From an uncultured Clostridia bacterium (lineage in GTDB: Bacteria; Bacillota; Clostridia; Christensenellales; UBA1242): a stretch of DNA of 34,382 nt. The notes under the pieces were generated by a model. The model was not told where the DNA came from. It did no database searches and was given only the letters and a program-made list of their open reading frames with translations. The translations under genes and the position numbers were made by a program. Location: contig CALWTK010000003.1 in NCBI GenBank assembly GCA_944384465.1, positions 1-34,382 of the forward strand, in the 5' to 3' direction. Shown piece after piece: positions 1 through 7,657 of this stretch. Position 1 is the stretch's first letter. The number at the start of each line of letters is the position of its first letter.

Positions 1-77
1 TGGTGGGCCTTCACGGACTTGAACCGCGGACCGACCGGTTATGAGCCGGTTGCTCTAACCAACTGAGCTAAAGGCCC
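1..77 (-). tRNA. tRNA with CAU anticodon, probably tRNA-Ile2 (lysidine type)
   Basis: The minus strand folds into a full cloverleaf. The acceptor arm GGGCCTT pairs with AAGGCCC, the anticodon loop is CTCATAA (anticodon CAT), the T loop is TTCAAGT, and the 3' CCA is encoded at the window edge. A CAU anticodon can mean initiator Met, elongator Met or Ile2. C4 and C5 in the acceptor stem pair with G, which matches the known TilS identity pairs of tRNA-Ile2, and the CTCATAA loop is also typical of Ile2, so I favour Ile2 over elongator Met. It lies 4 bases downstream of the tRNA-Pro gene and is probably transcribed with it. Confidence 0.85.
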
Positions 78-81
78 CCAT

Positions 82-157
82 TGGTCGGGGTGAAGGGACT
101 CGAACCCCCGGCCCCATGATCCCAAATCACGTGCGCTACCAACTGCGCTACACCCCG
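82..157 (-). tRNA. tRNA-Pro (UGG anticodon)
   Basis: The minus strand gives a 76-base cloverleaf. It starts with CGGGGTG, as bacterial proline tRNAs do. It has the D-arm GCGC/GCGC, an anticodon loop TTTGGGA with anticodon TGG, the T-arm GGTTCGAGTC, and an encoded CCA. It is the first gene of a two-tRNA unit behind a good promoter at 172-200. Confidence 0.93.
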
Positions 158-171
158 ACGTTACGAATTTA

Positions 172-200
172 ATTTTACAATAATAATAAATAAATGTCAA
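172..200 (-). promoter_or_regulatory. Sigma-A-type promoter of the tRNA-Pro / tRNA-CAU pair
   Basis: On the minus strand TTGACA (195-200) is followed by a 17-base spacer and TAAAAT (172-177). Transcription should begin near 165, a few bases before the tRNA-Pro 5' end at 157. Confidence 0.75.
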
Positions 201-227
201 TAAATTTTTCGCTATTTTTTTAAAATT

Positions 228-1061
228 TTACAACCATGATGGAATTATTTCAAAATTGAGCTTGTTCAAATAACTCAGCATATTCGTTTTTTTGAAATCA
301 AAACCTAAGTAGAATGCCGTCAAATGCAATTGTTTTTCATTGTCATGGCCATATTTTTGATCTCCAACTATTGGATAGCCATAATACGCTATATGTGCTC
401 TTATCTGATGAGTTTTTCCCGTAATCAACTTTGCCTCGAGTAAAGTGTTACCATCAATATATTCTATAATTGAAAATTCTGTCACAGCAGGCTCATATCC
501 TGATGTCTTGACTTCGCTCACCCAAACTTTTGATAGATGCTCCACTTTCTTTAAATACACTGTACGTTTAATTTTTGAGATATCAACCTTTCCGTGCACC
601 AGCAAAGCATATTTTTTAATAATTCCATTTCGTGATTTAAAAGCGGTGAGCAACTCTTTCTCCGCTTTCGAATTCAGTGAAAAAACTACCAATCCTTCTG
701 TATTTCTGTCAATTCTATGAACCGGCATAATTGTATTATATTTTAACCGCAAAATTGAAATTAAATCCCTTTCATTTTCGCTGACAACTTCTATGCCTGC
801 CCGTTTGTTGACTATCAAAACATTATCGTCTTTAAACACCACAGTATACCATTCCGCATCATTTTCTTTGCATATATAATAGACTGTCACTCTGTCATGC
901 GGTTTTAATGTAACATCCTCTTTCACCCGATTGCCGTTTAATTTTACATCCTTATTATCTAATATTTTTTTGACATCAAAACGAGAAAAAAATGGCAATT
1001 TATCAATAATTGCTTTGATCAATTTTTGTTCTTTATCTATTTCAAACTCAATCTTTTGCAT
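228..1061 (-). CDS. RluA-family pseudouridine synthase
   Basis: A 277-residue protein that would isomerise uridine to pseudouridine in rRNA or tRNA. Residues 13-65 look like an S4 RNA-binding domain. The catalytic domain follows, with the RluA motif HRIDRNTEG at 115-123, where Asp118 is the expected nucleophile. The later RluA signature GKTHQIRAH is also present, followed by YPIVGDQKYG. The order S4 then catalytic domain is that of RluC/RluD-type enzymes, but which uridine is modified cannot be read from the sequence. It starts 2 bases after the stop of the endonuclease IV-like gene and has no clear ribosome binding site of its own, so translational coupling is likely. It is the last gene of a three-gene unit. 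Confidence 0.9.
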   Translation of the reverse strand: MQKIEFEIDKEQKLIKAIIDKLPFFSRFDVKKILDNKDVKLNGNRVKEDVTLKPHDRVTVYYICKENDAEWYTVVFKDDNVLIVNKRAGIEVVSENERDLISILRLKYNTIMPVHRIDRNTEGLVVFSLNSKAEKELLTAFKSRNGIIKKYALLVHGKVDISKIKRTVYLKKVEHLSKVWVSEVKTSGYEPAVTEFSIIEYIDGNTLLEAKLITGKTHQIRAHIAYYGYPIVGDQKYGHDNEKQLHLTAFYLGFDFKKTNMLSYLNKLNFEIIPSWL

Positions 1062-1063
1062 AA

Positions 1064-1906
1064 TTATAATATTTCTTTATATAAATCGCACATATATTTT
1101 GCACCCGACTCTTGACTGTCAAGTGCTTCGCTGATGACCCAAGGATCTATGTTCATCTCTTTTAACACTTCCACAAAATCATCTAAATTAGGTCTCCCTG
1201 CATCTCCGTTCGGCATAGTCTCACCATGTTTTAGATGTTTTATTTCTCCCTTATCACCATAATTGATAGTATATGCATGAAAATGAATATATTTAAATTT
1301 TTCAGGCAATTCGTCTTTAATTTTTTGTAGTCTATCAATTAAATCTTGTTTTGACTGAATACTGCCATGCTCTCTAGCGTGCAAATGTGCTATATCAATA
1401 CAAGGATAGCAATATTCACAATTTTTGCAGATCTCAATGATTTCATCAAGCGAACCAAGACTAGCCGTCTTGCCACCTATTTCTGGATACAGCCTAACAT
1501 CTTCCATATCAATTTCATGTGTAAACTCATTGACAGCATCTATGAGTTGTTTTATTGCAATTTTTCTGCCATCAACTGTGTTTTCATGCCCGCCACCTGG
1601 ATGAAAGATAATTCTATTAACCCCAATTTTCTTTGCAAGTTCTATTCCTTCTTTCATGTTTGATTTGCTGCGGCCGACAACCTGACTATTTAAACTGCCT
1701 AAATTGATATAATATGGTGCGTGCATACTGAAAAAGAAACCATCTTCACGATTTTGATTGATAATCTTTTGATTTTCTTCACTGATCTTGAAACCATATG
1801 TACATTGTATTTCATAGCCATTGAGCCCTAAATCTTTTAGCCATGGAAACAGATTTTTGAAGCTACCTTTATAATTTGTAGGTACTCCAGCCACTCCAAA
1901 TACCAT
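1064..1906 (-). CDS. Endonuclease IV-like (AP endonuclease family 2) TIM-barrel protein
   Basis: A 280-residue protein resembling the endonuclease IV (Nfo) family, which cuts DNA at abasic sites using metal ions bound in a TIM barrel. Supporting motifs: FSMHAPYYINL near the N-terminus, HPGGG around 102-106 (a metal-ligand His), YPEIGGK (metal-ligand Glu), CIDIAHLHAREHG (the Asp/His metal-binding strand in the form seen in short, archaeal-type Nfo), HFHAYTINYGDKGEIKHLKHG and a terminal ISEA. The ATG follows AGGAG at a good distance. It lies 8 bases downstream of the cls-like gene and 2 bases upstream of the pseudouridine synthase gene. The broader sugar-phosphate isomerase/epimerase family shares this fold and is the main alternative, but the HAPY and HLHAR motifs favour the nuclease. 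Confidence 0.82.
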   Translation of the reverse strand: MVFGVAGVPTNYKGSFKNLFPWLKDLGLNGYEIQCTYGFKISEENQKIINQNREDGFFFSMHAPYYINLGSLNSQVVGRSKSNMKEGIELAKKIGVNRIIFHPGGGHENTVDGRKIAIKQLIDAVNEFTHEIDMEDVRLYPEIGGKTASLGSLDEIIEICKNCEYCYPCIDIAHLHAREHGSIQSKQDLIDRLQKIKDELPEKFKYIHFHAYTINYGDKGEIKHLKHGETMPNGDAGRPNLDDFVEVLKEMNIDPWVISEALDSQESGAKYMCDLYKEIL

Positions 1907-1914
1907 AAATACTC

Positions 1915-3321
1915 CTAAACGAAATTTTTAAAGAATTTTTCACGCAAAAGCATCAACTTTGCATTACTAATTCTATAACTATTCTCTATATCTTCATCAA
2001 ATGTTTTGTTGAAATAATTTACCGCTCTTTCGTCTTCAATCACGACCGCATTTTGTAATGCAGTACTGATATGCTCCCTATCCAAAATAAACGAGCCAAA
2101 AATGACATATTTCCCATCGATAGTAACAGCATTAAATTTGATAAACCCGTCGTATAAATATACATTAGCGCCAAAAAGCGCGAGTTCCTTCGCATATGCA
2201 CGAGATGCGTAATATTTGCTATGCATATTAGTTTTCAAAGGGACCATTAGTCTAACATCAATATTAGAATTTATGGCAAACTTCAACAAAGACATGATAC
2301 TCTCTGTCGGGATAAATTGCTCCAACTGCAATTGAATAGATTTTTTTGCCATACAGATAGCTTTAATCAGCAACAATTCAATATCCGTGTCAATTTCGTT
2401 GGAGATGTATTGTATATTGCATTCATTCGCAAAAGCTTCTTTTGGCGGTGCTTTGTAGTCCAAATATTTACCGCTAGCAGAAATGACATCTTGATGAGCT
2501 GTGATATCAAGCTCTTGCACAACATCTCCTTTAAATTTGATGATGGTGTCCGCAATGTCAAATTTACCAGACAACTCGCGTGATCTAACATTTAAATTGC
2601 ACATGAAAGCAACCCTGCCGTCTATGACAACAAAATTGCGTTTGTTGCTATACACTTTCCCAATAGTATTGTGCTTGCTAAATCTATAGACTTTGACTCC
2701 ACCCTTTTTCAATTCTTTTCTTAATTTAGGGCTAATTATGCTATCATAGACGAATTTCACATTGACATTAGCACTCGCTTTAGAGATAAGTATAGATTTG
2801 ATCCTATCGAAATCTTTTGAATTGACATAAACCACTTCAAATATGATATACTTTTCGGCAGACTGCAGCTCTTTTATCAAATTATCTTTGAATTTTGCAT
2901 ATGAGTTGATCAATTCAATGTTGTTGTTAGAAGTCAGTTTAGCATCATACGCCATGTTATTAAAGACGTACAAATCATCGCTAGTTTTGACATCATTTTT
3001 AAAGATCTCTTTATCTATCAAATTTAGATATATTTCATCTTCTTCCTGTTTGATTTTCAAAGACTTTTTCTTCTTGCAAAAAATGGTCCTTGAAATAATA
3101 TAAATTATATAACCCACTACAGATGTGAATAAAAATATTATGCTCCACAAAATAATATTTTTGGGCTTGTCTCGCTCAAAAATAATCATGATAGACATCA
3201 TAATGATATACGATAATATTAATAATACTAAACCAACAATTTTTAATGCTAACATTAAAATTATATTAACAAAATTTGATAATGAAATCAAGTATATAAT
3301 TAAAATATTGCTAAAAATCAT
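1915..3321 (-). CDS. Cardiolipin synthase-like phospholipase D family protein with degenerate HKD motifs
   Basis: A 468-residue protein with the layout of bacterial cardiolipin synthases: two or three N-terminal membrane segments (about 1-80), then two phospholipase D-like halves. Each half still has the conserved end of an HKD motif, VVIDGRVAF at about 231-239 and VTIDGKYVIFGSF from about 399. The catalytic His and Lys of HxKxxxxD are replaced in both: Lys227/Asn229 with Asp234, and Lys395/Asn397 with Asp402. True synthases need those residues to form a phosphatidyl-enzyme intermediate, so this protein is probably not a normal cardiolipin synthase. It may be a non-catalytic partner or have a new function. 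The first ATG is used because a promoter ends just before it. A start at 3255 would also give a typical N-terminus. Neither start has a ribosome binding site. Confidence 0.8.
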   Translation of the reverse strand: MIFSNILIIYLISLSNFVNIILMLALKIVGLVLLILSYIIMMSIMIIFERDKPKNIILWSIIFLFTSVVGYIIYIISRTIFCKKKKSLKIKQEEDEIYLNLIDKEIFKNDVKTSDDLYVFNNMAYDAKLTSNNNIELINSYAKFKDNLIKELQSAEKYIIFEVVYVNSKDFDRIKSILISKASANVNVKFVYDSIISPKLRKELKKGGVKVYRFSKHNTIGKVYSNKRNFVVIDGRVAFMCNLNVRSRELSGKFDIADTIIKFKGDVVQELDITAHQDVISASGKYLDYKAPPKEAFANECNIQYISNEIDTDIELLLIKAICMAKKSIQLQLEQFIPTESIMSLLKFAINSNIDVRLMVPLKTNMHSKYYASRAYAKELALFGANVYLYDGFIKFNAVTIDGKYVIFGSFILDREHISTALQNAVVIEDERAVNYFNKTFDEDIENSYRISNAKLMLLREKFFKNFV

Positions 3322-3349
3322 TGTAAATTTAAAATAAATATGTTATGAT
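3321..3349 (+). promoter_or_regulatory. Promoter of tRNA-Thr, overlapping the divergent cls-like promoter
   Basis: TTGTAA (3321-3326), a 17-base spacer and TATGAT (3344-3349) would start transcription near 3356, 19 bases before the tRNA. The -35 box overlaps the start codon of the leftward cls-like gene. Confidence 0.6.
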
Positions 3350-3360
3350 AATAAGGTCAA
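3331..3360 (-). promoter_or_regulatory. Probable promoter of the cls-like operon, giving a leader of about 3 bases
   Basis: On the minus strand TTGACC (3355-3360), an 18-base spacer and TATTTT (3331-3336) place the transcription start near 3324. The ATG is at 3321 and has no Shine-Dalgarno sequence upstream. The -10 box is a weak match (4 of 6). Confidence 0.5.
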
Positions 3361-3374
3361 ATTTAATTTAATAT

Positions 3375-3450
3375 GCTTGTGTGGCTCAGTCGGTAGAGCA
3401 GCTGATTCGTAATCAGCAGGTCGGCGGTTCGAGTCCGCCCACAAGCTCCA
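3375..3450 (+). tRNA. tRNA-Thr (CGU anticodon)
   Basis: A complete 76-base cloverleaf on the plus strand. Acceptor GCTTGTG pairs with CACAAGC, the anticodon stem CTGAT/ATCAG encloses loop TCGTA (anticodon CGT), the T loop is TTCGAGT, and the gene ends in TCCA with the CCA encoded. It is a single-gene unit with its own promoter and terminator. Confidence 0.94.
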
Positions 3451-3456
3451 TAGATT

Positions 3457-3485
3457 AGCTATTGGTAAGTCGATAGCTTTTTTTA
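3457..3485 (+). terminator. Intrinsic terminator of tRNA-Thr
   Basis: AGCTAT (3457-3462) pairs with ATAGCT (3473-3478) and runs directly into a T tract, 7 bases after the tRNA 3' end. The stem is short and AT-rich. Confidence 0.6.
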
Positions 3486-3604
3486 TTTAATCTTTAAACA
3501 TTGACTTGTATAAATTATTAATTTTTTAATTATTTCTATGATATGGCGTGTCTTATATTTTGACACAAAACAGCAATATAAAAGTTAAACAAAATAAAAT
3601 ATTG

Positions 3605-4690
3605 TTATAATATATTGATTTTAATAATTGCTAAAATACTCTCGTCTAGACCATACCTAATGGTGAGAGTCGTTGCGCCATGCTCTTTGCATTTGATTGT
3701 GATGAATGGCGCGGTAACACTCTTTATCTCTAGCAAGTTTGAGTCGGCTATCTCCACTATTATACTCTGATACACGTATTCTTCTTCTCGGTTCGTCACT
3801 TCGTACTGTATTTTGTAACTCCTATCCGGATTGTATGTTAAGTTGATTATACCATCCTGAGCATCCATGATCTCTATCGCGTATTCGGGTGGGAGTTCTC
3901 TCTCTTTTATTTTCAGTTCGTATATGTATGAATACCTAACATAGTCGTATGTCATATTTATAGCTACTTCTATCGTGCCGGCACTCTTTGTGATAAAGGT
4001 ATCGTTTTCGAAAGTCAGCATTGTCTCATTTCTAGACACTATCTCTACTTTTGCGTTCGATTTGCTGATATTAAATAGTTCGTCTAGTGTGTAGGCTGTA
4101 TCTAGTTCTAGTTCGGTATTTAGTTGTTCTATCCTGTCATCAGTCGTATCCACTATATGGATTATTATTGTCTCAGAGAGAGTCTCGTCCTCACTCATGG
4201 GCACGGAATATTTCAAATAATAGTATCCACTACCTTTGCCTACTATCTTGTTGTCAGAAAAGATTATGTTGTCTATATCGCTGCCCGAGCGCGCGGTGAG
4301 AGTGTGAGATAGATTATCTGTGGCGTCAGCAGGCTGCACGGAGATGAACCCGTCTAGAAAATATAATTCGCAATTCTTGCTGACTGTGATCTCTCTAGGA
4401 CAGTTGAGTGTCAGGCTTGTGGCATACGTTATTTCTTCACTGGGGTCGCTAGGATTATTATTGTCATCAGATTCGCTAGGATCACTAGTGTCATCAGGGT
4501 CACTGGGCAGTGCTGGCGTTTCCTCATTAGGATTGGAAGGTTCAATTGTAGAGCTGGAGTCTGTGTTTGGAGTTGAGTTTTGATTTGAATTGTCGTTCCC
4601 TCCGTTTTGCGGATAAAAAATTAAAAATAATATCAAAGCTAATATTATCACAACACAATAGACATAAAATAGTATCATCTTTTTATTCAC
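3605..4690 (-). CDS. Membrane-anchored extracellular protein with Ser/Pro/Asp-rich linker and Ig-like beta domains, function unknown
   Basis: A 361-residue protein with an N-terminal hydrophobic segment (about 6-26) that looks like an uncleaved signal anchor. It is followed by a low-complexity linker (about 30-88) rich in Ser, Pro, Asp, Asn and Glu. The rest, about 90-361, is beta-rich and looks like tandem bacterial Ig-like modules. Phrases such as ITVSKNCELYFLD and IVGKGSGYYYLKYSVP recall Big_2-type domains, which carry a similar GTA/GxG turn near the end of each repeat. There is no LPxTG motif or lipobox Cys, so anchoring should be through the N-terminal helix with the bulk outside the cell. 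It stands alone, downstream of the S1-protein terminator. No ribosome binding site is visible; a TATAAA box lies 12 bases upstream of the ATG, but I found no convincing -35 box. Confidence 0.75.
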   Translation of the reverse strand: MNKKMILFYVYCVVIILALILFLIFYPQNGGNDNSNQNSTPNTDSSSTIEPSNPNEETPALPSDPDDTSDPSESDDNNNPSDPSEEITYATSLTLNCPREITVSKNCELYFLDGFISVQPADATDNLSHTLTARSGSDIDNIIFSDNKIVGKGSGYYYLKYSVPMSEDETLSETIIIHIVDTTDDRIEQLNTELELDTAYTLDELFNISKSNAKVEIVSRNETMLTFENDTFITKSAGTIEVAINMTYDYVRYSYIYELKIKERELPPEYAIEIMDAQDGIINLTYNPDRSYKIQYEVTNREEEYVYQSIIVEIADSNLLEIKSVTAPFITIKCKEHGATTLTIRYGLDESILAIIKINIL

Positions 4691-4774
4691 AAAAAAATTT
4701 TATAAAAATTTCCAATTTTTTCCAAATATTTTGTCGAAATTTATGGCTTGCACTAAGAAAACTCGTATAAAATA

Positions 4775-4804
4775 TAAAAAATAATTAGCAAAATTGCTAA
4801 TTAT
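4775..4804 (-). terminator. Intrinsic terminator whose stem contains the stop codon of the S1-domain gene
   Basis: ATAATTAGCA (4781-4790) and TGCTAATTAT (4795-4804) form a perfect 10-bp stem with a 4-base loop. On the minus strand the stem is followed by five T. The TAG stop of the S1 gene (4797-4799) lies inside the 5' arm. Confidence 0.7.
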
Positions 4805-5801
4805 CCTTTTTTACATTGGTAATGATATTCAATTTATGTCTTTCAGTGTTGATATTTGAAATGAAGCCTTTCACTCTACTATGCAGTTTATAAATATGAT
4901 GTGTCGCCACATTCGCCCTGTCACTATTCTCTTTTGTTATAGCCATTGCAGACAAACCATTATCCAACTTGATGACTGCCCCAACTGGCAAAATTTTAAC
5001 AACTTCGCCCTCGACTTCATCTCCAATATGTAGGTTTTCAAAAAGTTTATCCATTGGACTCTTTTGCAGTTGCTTTAGTCCCACACTGATTTTAGAATAA
5101 TCTGCATTATGGTCTAGAATTTTGAAATCATATTCTGCGTTTTCATTTACCACTTGTTTTAGAGAGTCTATATGCGAATAACTGGCGTCACTGATTGAAA
5201 GTTTCGCCCTGTCCCCATTCTCTAACAAGACAATGGCGTATTTGTCTTCTAGCCTTGTGATTGTGCCCTTTGACACTTGCCCAACTTCCACTGGAACAAT
5301 TTTATTAGAGTCCAACAATTTTGTACTGCAGACAATGGATTTTTTTAGATTGTTCAACTCTATAACTATTGCATTGATTTCTCTATTTAACAAATTATCC
5401 TTGTTGACATAGTCCTTTTCAGTACATTGAGAAAATGGTAAAAACACTCTATATCCCATAAAATCGCCTACAAGTCCGCTTTCGTTTATTTCTGATATTT
5501 TGAAACTAAATTCACTGCCTACTTTTAAGGTCTTCAACTTCTCTTTGTCTTCCAATGCTTTGTTGACTCCTGCATGAGTCATTATCAAGCATCCTTTATC
5601 ATCAATTTTTCCCGTAACCATGACCAATATAGCATCGCCTATTTTGAACGCTGGGTCCAATTCTTCTTTCGGAAAGATGCCTTCCTTCAATCCGCCTATC
5701 GCTACGACAACTTCTTTTTGACCAATCATGACTATTGTCCCAGTGATTATATCTCCCCTGTTGTATTGAGTCATGCTGATATCAAAATCTTTCATTTTCA
5801 T
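4797..5801 (-). CDS. S1 RNA-binding domain protein (RpsA/YpfD-like)
   Basis: A 334-residue protein made of about four S1 OB-fold repeats, each opening with a short strand and the G-x-x-x-x-G-x-I/V pattern: YNRGDIITGTIV (13-24), LKVGSEFSFKI (92-102), VEVGQVSKGTI (about 175) and LHIGDEVEGEVV (about 256). Such proteins bind single-stranded RNA. In Clostridia a relative is often fused to IspH, or encoded next to it, in the cmk-plsC neighbourhood. Here there is no IspH domain and no nearby ispH. The ATG overlaps the plsC stop by one base (TAATG), so the two are translationally coupled. It is the last gene of the flavoprotein-plsC-S1 unit and ends in a terminator. A second Met two codons in is an alternative start. 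Whether it is a true ribosomal S1 or a YpfD-type accessory protein is not clear. Confidence 0.88.
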   Translation of the reverse strand: MKMKDFDISMTQYNRGDIITGTIVMIGQKEVVVAIGGLKEGIFPKEELDPAFKIGDAILVMVTGKIDDKGCLIMTHAGVNKALEDKEKLKTLKVGSEFSFKISEINESGLVGDFMGYRVFLPFSQCTEKDYVNKDNLLNREINAIVIELNNLKKSIVCSTKLLDSNKIVPVEVGQVSKGTITRLEDKYAIVLLENGDRAKLSISDASYSHIDSLKQVVNENAEYDFKILDHNADYSKISVGLKQLQKSPMDKLFENLHIGDEVEGEVVKILPVGAVIKLDNGLSAMAITKENSDRANVATHHIYKLHSRVKGFISNINTERHKLNIITNVKKDN

Positions 5802-6394
5802 TATTTTTGTTCTCCTTCTAGCAAATTGTTCATTTTATCAATGATTTCGTTGGCAAAATCGGTCACATAATTTGTATCTTTTTTCTTGCTTGGATCAGGA
5901 TAGATTGGTTCGCCTATCAGCAATTTTGTTCGCCTGAAAATTTTAATTTTTCTATCAAACATCATAGGTAGCACGGGCGTATTTGTCCTGATTGAAAACA
6001 TAGCGACTCCTTCTTTTGCGCTGCCGTCTTCAATTCTTACTGTAGAGCGTGTCCCTTGCGGAAATATACAAATACGCTTTTTCTTGCCTATCAGTCTAAA
6101 GATCTCTTTCACAGCACGGGTGTCAGCACGTGTCCTATCTACTGGCACTGCGCCGAGACTGCGCATGCATGCAGCTGAAAATTTATTTTTGAACAATTCC
6201 TTTTTTGCCAAGAAAAAATGTTTTTTATTGAAGGTAATATCCATCATGACTGGGTCTAAATTTGTGGTATGATTGCATGCAACGATAAAATTTTTGTGTT
6301 TCAACTGTTTTAAATGTTTCTTCCCCACTTTTTTGATAGGAAAAAGTATCAAGCATGGTATCATGATGATGGTAACTAAAATATAATAAAGCAT
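5801..6394 (-). CDS. plsC: 1-acyl-sn-glycerol-3-phosphate acyltransferase
   Basis: A 197-residue membrane enzyme that adds the second acyl chain to lysophosphatidic acid to make phosphatidic acid, the precursor of all membrane phospholipids. The N-terminal hydrophobic segment (1-20) anchors it. The acyltransferase motifs are in order: NHTTNLD with His42 and Asp47 (the HX4D catalytic pair), a GAVPVDR block at 81-87, and FPQGTRS at 111-117 (usually FPEGTRS). A PVLPM block follows. Length is normal for short bacterial PlsC. The ATG follows AAAGGAT. It starts 3 bases after the flavoprotein stop and overlaps the S1 gene by one base. In many Clostridia cmk lies directly before plsC, but here it is absent. 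Confidence 0.93.
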   Translation of the reverse strand: MLYYILVTIIMIPCLILFPIKKVGKKHLKQLKHKNFIVACNHTTNLDPVMMDITFNKKHFFLAKKELFKNKFSAACMRSLGAVPVDRTRADTRAVKEIFRLIGKKKRICIFPQGTRSTVRIEDGSAKEGVAMFSIRTNTPVLPMMFDRKIKIFRRTKLLIGEPIYPDPSKKKDTNYVTDFANEIIDKMNNLLEGEQK

Positions 6395-6397
6395 AGT

Positions 6398-7621
6398 TTA
6401 TCCTTTTAAGTGATTGGCACACAAGTATGCTGTAGACCAAGCGATCTGCAAATTATACCCGCCCGTTAGAGCGTCAACGTCCAGCACTTCGCCAATAAAA
6501 TATAGATTTTCAACCAACTTGCTTTCGCAAGATTTTGAATTAATTTCTTTTACATCCACTCCACCAGATGTAATAATACCTACCCTAACATTATCTAATG
6601 ATTTTATAGAAAAGTCAAATTTTTTTAGTGAATTTATAATTTTCTCCCTATCCTGCCTATTGATATCCGCCATTTTTTTGTTTTCAATCCCACTATGCAT
6701 GTAAAAATAGTCCACCAATTTTTTGGGTAAAAGGGTGTGAAGATAATTTTTATAATCCTTTTTTGCATAGGTCACAATTTCTCTACACAATTTATCATCC
6801 AATTTTTCATATGACAACGCAGGTTTTAGGTCAATGTAAATTTTTGCATTTTTATAATTCAGTTTATTTATAATGCTAGATAGAGTCAAACTGATCGGTC
6901 CTGTCAGCGAATTGTATGTAAACATCATCTCGCCTTGAGATGAAAATTTTTTACTATCGATTTCTACATTTAGCACCACGTTTTTTAAACTCAAGCCATT
7001 CAGTTCGCTTATGTCTTCATTGACAAGTATAGGACATAATGCGCTCTTGCACTCGACAATTTTGTGTCCAAAATCTCTTGCTAGATAGTAGCCATAACCT
7101 GTCGAGCCTGTAGCGGGATACGACAATCCGCCTGTAGCAACAACAACACTAGCTGTTGTGTAGATATTGTCATACTTATCATATATATTGAAGTACCCAT
7201 CTTTTTTGATGACACGTGCGACATCGGTATTCAGTTGAACTTCCACCCCATATCTTCTCATGCAGTTTTCCAACACTTTTATCACATCGCTAGATTTATC
7301 GCTAGCAGGGAAAACGCGATTGCCACGCTCTGTTTTGATATTCAACCCATTGTCAGTAAAAAATTTCATAACATCTTGTGCAGAAAAAGCGTTTAGCGCT
7401 GAATACATGAATTTGTTGTTGACGACTATATTATTCAGATGGTTTTCTATGCTGCTGTCGTTAGTTAAGTTGCATCTACCCTTTCCTGTGATGTACAATT
7501 TTTTACCCAATTTTTCGTTATGCTCCAGCACGAGTGTCTTCAAGCCTTTCTGGGCAGCAAAAATAGACGCCATCATACCAGACGCCCCGCCACCAATGAT
7601 AACTACATCATAAATATCCAT
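6398..7621 (-). CDS. NAD(P)/FAD-dependent oxidoreductase of the HI0933/BaiN/YhiN family
   Basis: A 407-residue flavoprotein. It opens with the Rossmann FAD-binding motif VVIIGGGASGMMA, followed by the family block GKKLYITGKGRCNLTN. An internal ATGGLSYPATGS and a C-terminal IGEVLDVDALTGGYNLQIA are hallmarks of the HI0933 family. The substrate is generally unknown in this family, and I do not infer one. A TTG at 7657 would extend the reading frame by 12 residues, but I place the start at ATG 7621. That puts Met just before the first beta strand, as is normal for the family, and a promoter (7629-7657) predicts transcription starting one base upstream. No ribosome binding site is seen. It heads an operon with plsC and the S1 gene. 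Confidence 0.88.
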   Translation of the reverse strand: MDIYDVVIIGGGASGMMASIFAAQKGLKTLVLEHNEKLGKKLYITGKGRCNLTNDSSIENHLNNIVVNNKFMYSALNAFSAQDVMKFFTDNGLNIKTERGNRVFPASDKSSDVIKVLENCMRRYGVEVQLNTDVARVIKKDGYFNIYDKYDNIYTTASVVVATGGLSYPATGSTGYGYYLARDFGHKIVECKSALCPILVNEDISELNGLSLKNVVLNVEIDSKKFSSQGEMMFTYNSLTGPISLTLSSIINKLNYKNAKIYIDLKPALSYEKLDDKLCREIVTYAKKDYKNYLHTLLPKKLVDYFYMHSGIENKKMADINRQDREKIINSLKKFDFSIKSLDNVRVGIITSGGVDVKEINSKSCESKLVENLYFIGEVLDVDALTGGYNLQIAWSTAYLCANHLKG

Positions 7622-7628
7622 CAGTTTA

Positions 7629-7657
7629 ATCATATCATTTTTCATTATTTCTTGCAA
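7629..7657 (-). promoter_or_regulatory. Promoter giving a near-leaderless flavoprotein mRNA
   Basis: On the minus strand TTGCAA (7652-7657), a 17-base spacer and TATGAT (7629-7634) predict a start at 7622, one base before the ATG. It lies immediately after the rluB terminator, where a new promoter would be needed. Confidence 0.6.

Noticed and set aside
4427..4612. Low-complexity DNA in the surface-protein gene, considered as a separate repeat element.
   Set aside because: It is the coding sequence of a Ser/Pro/Asp linker with irregular units, not a mobile or structural repeat.
6041..6070. FPQGTRS in PlsC where FPEGTRS is usual.
   Set aside because: Gln at this position is seen in working PlsC proteins, and the HX4D pair is intact.
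7260..7613. 117-codon plus-strand open frame opposite the flavoprotein gene.
   Set aside because: It is antisense to a well-supported gene, has no ribosome binding site and resembles no protein; other long plus-strand frames (9063-9434, 12384-12752, 23910-24257, 31513-31866) fail for the same reasons.
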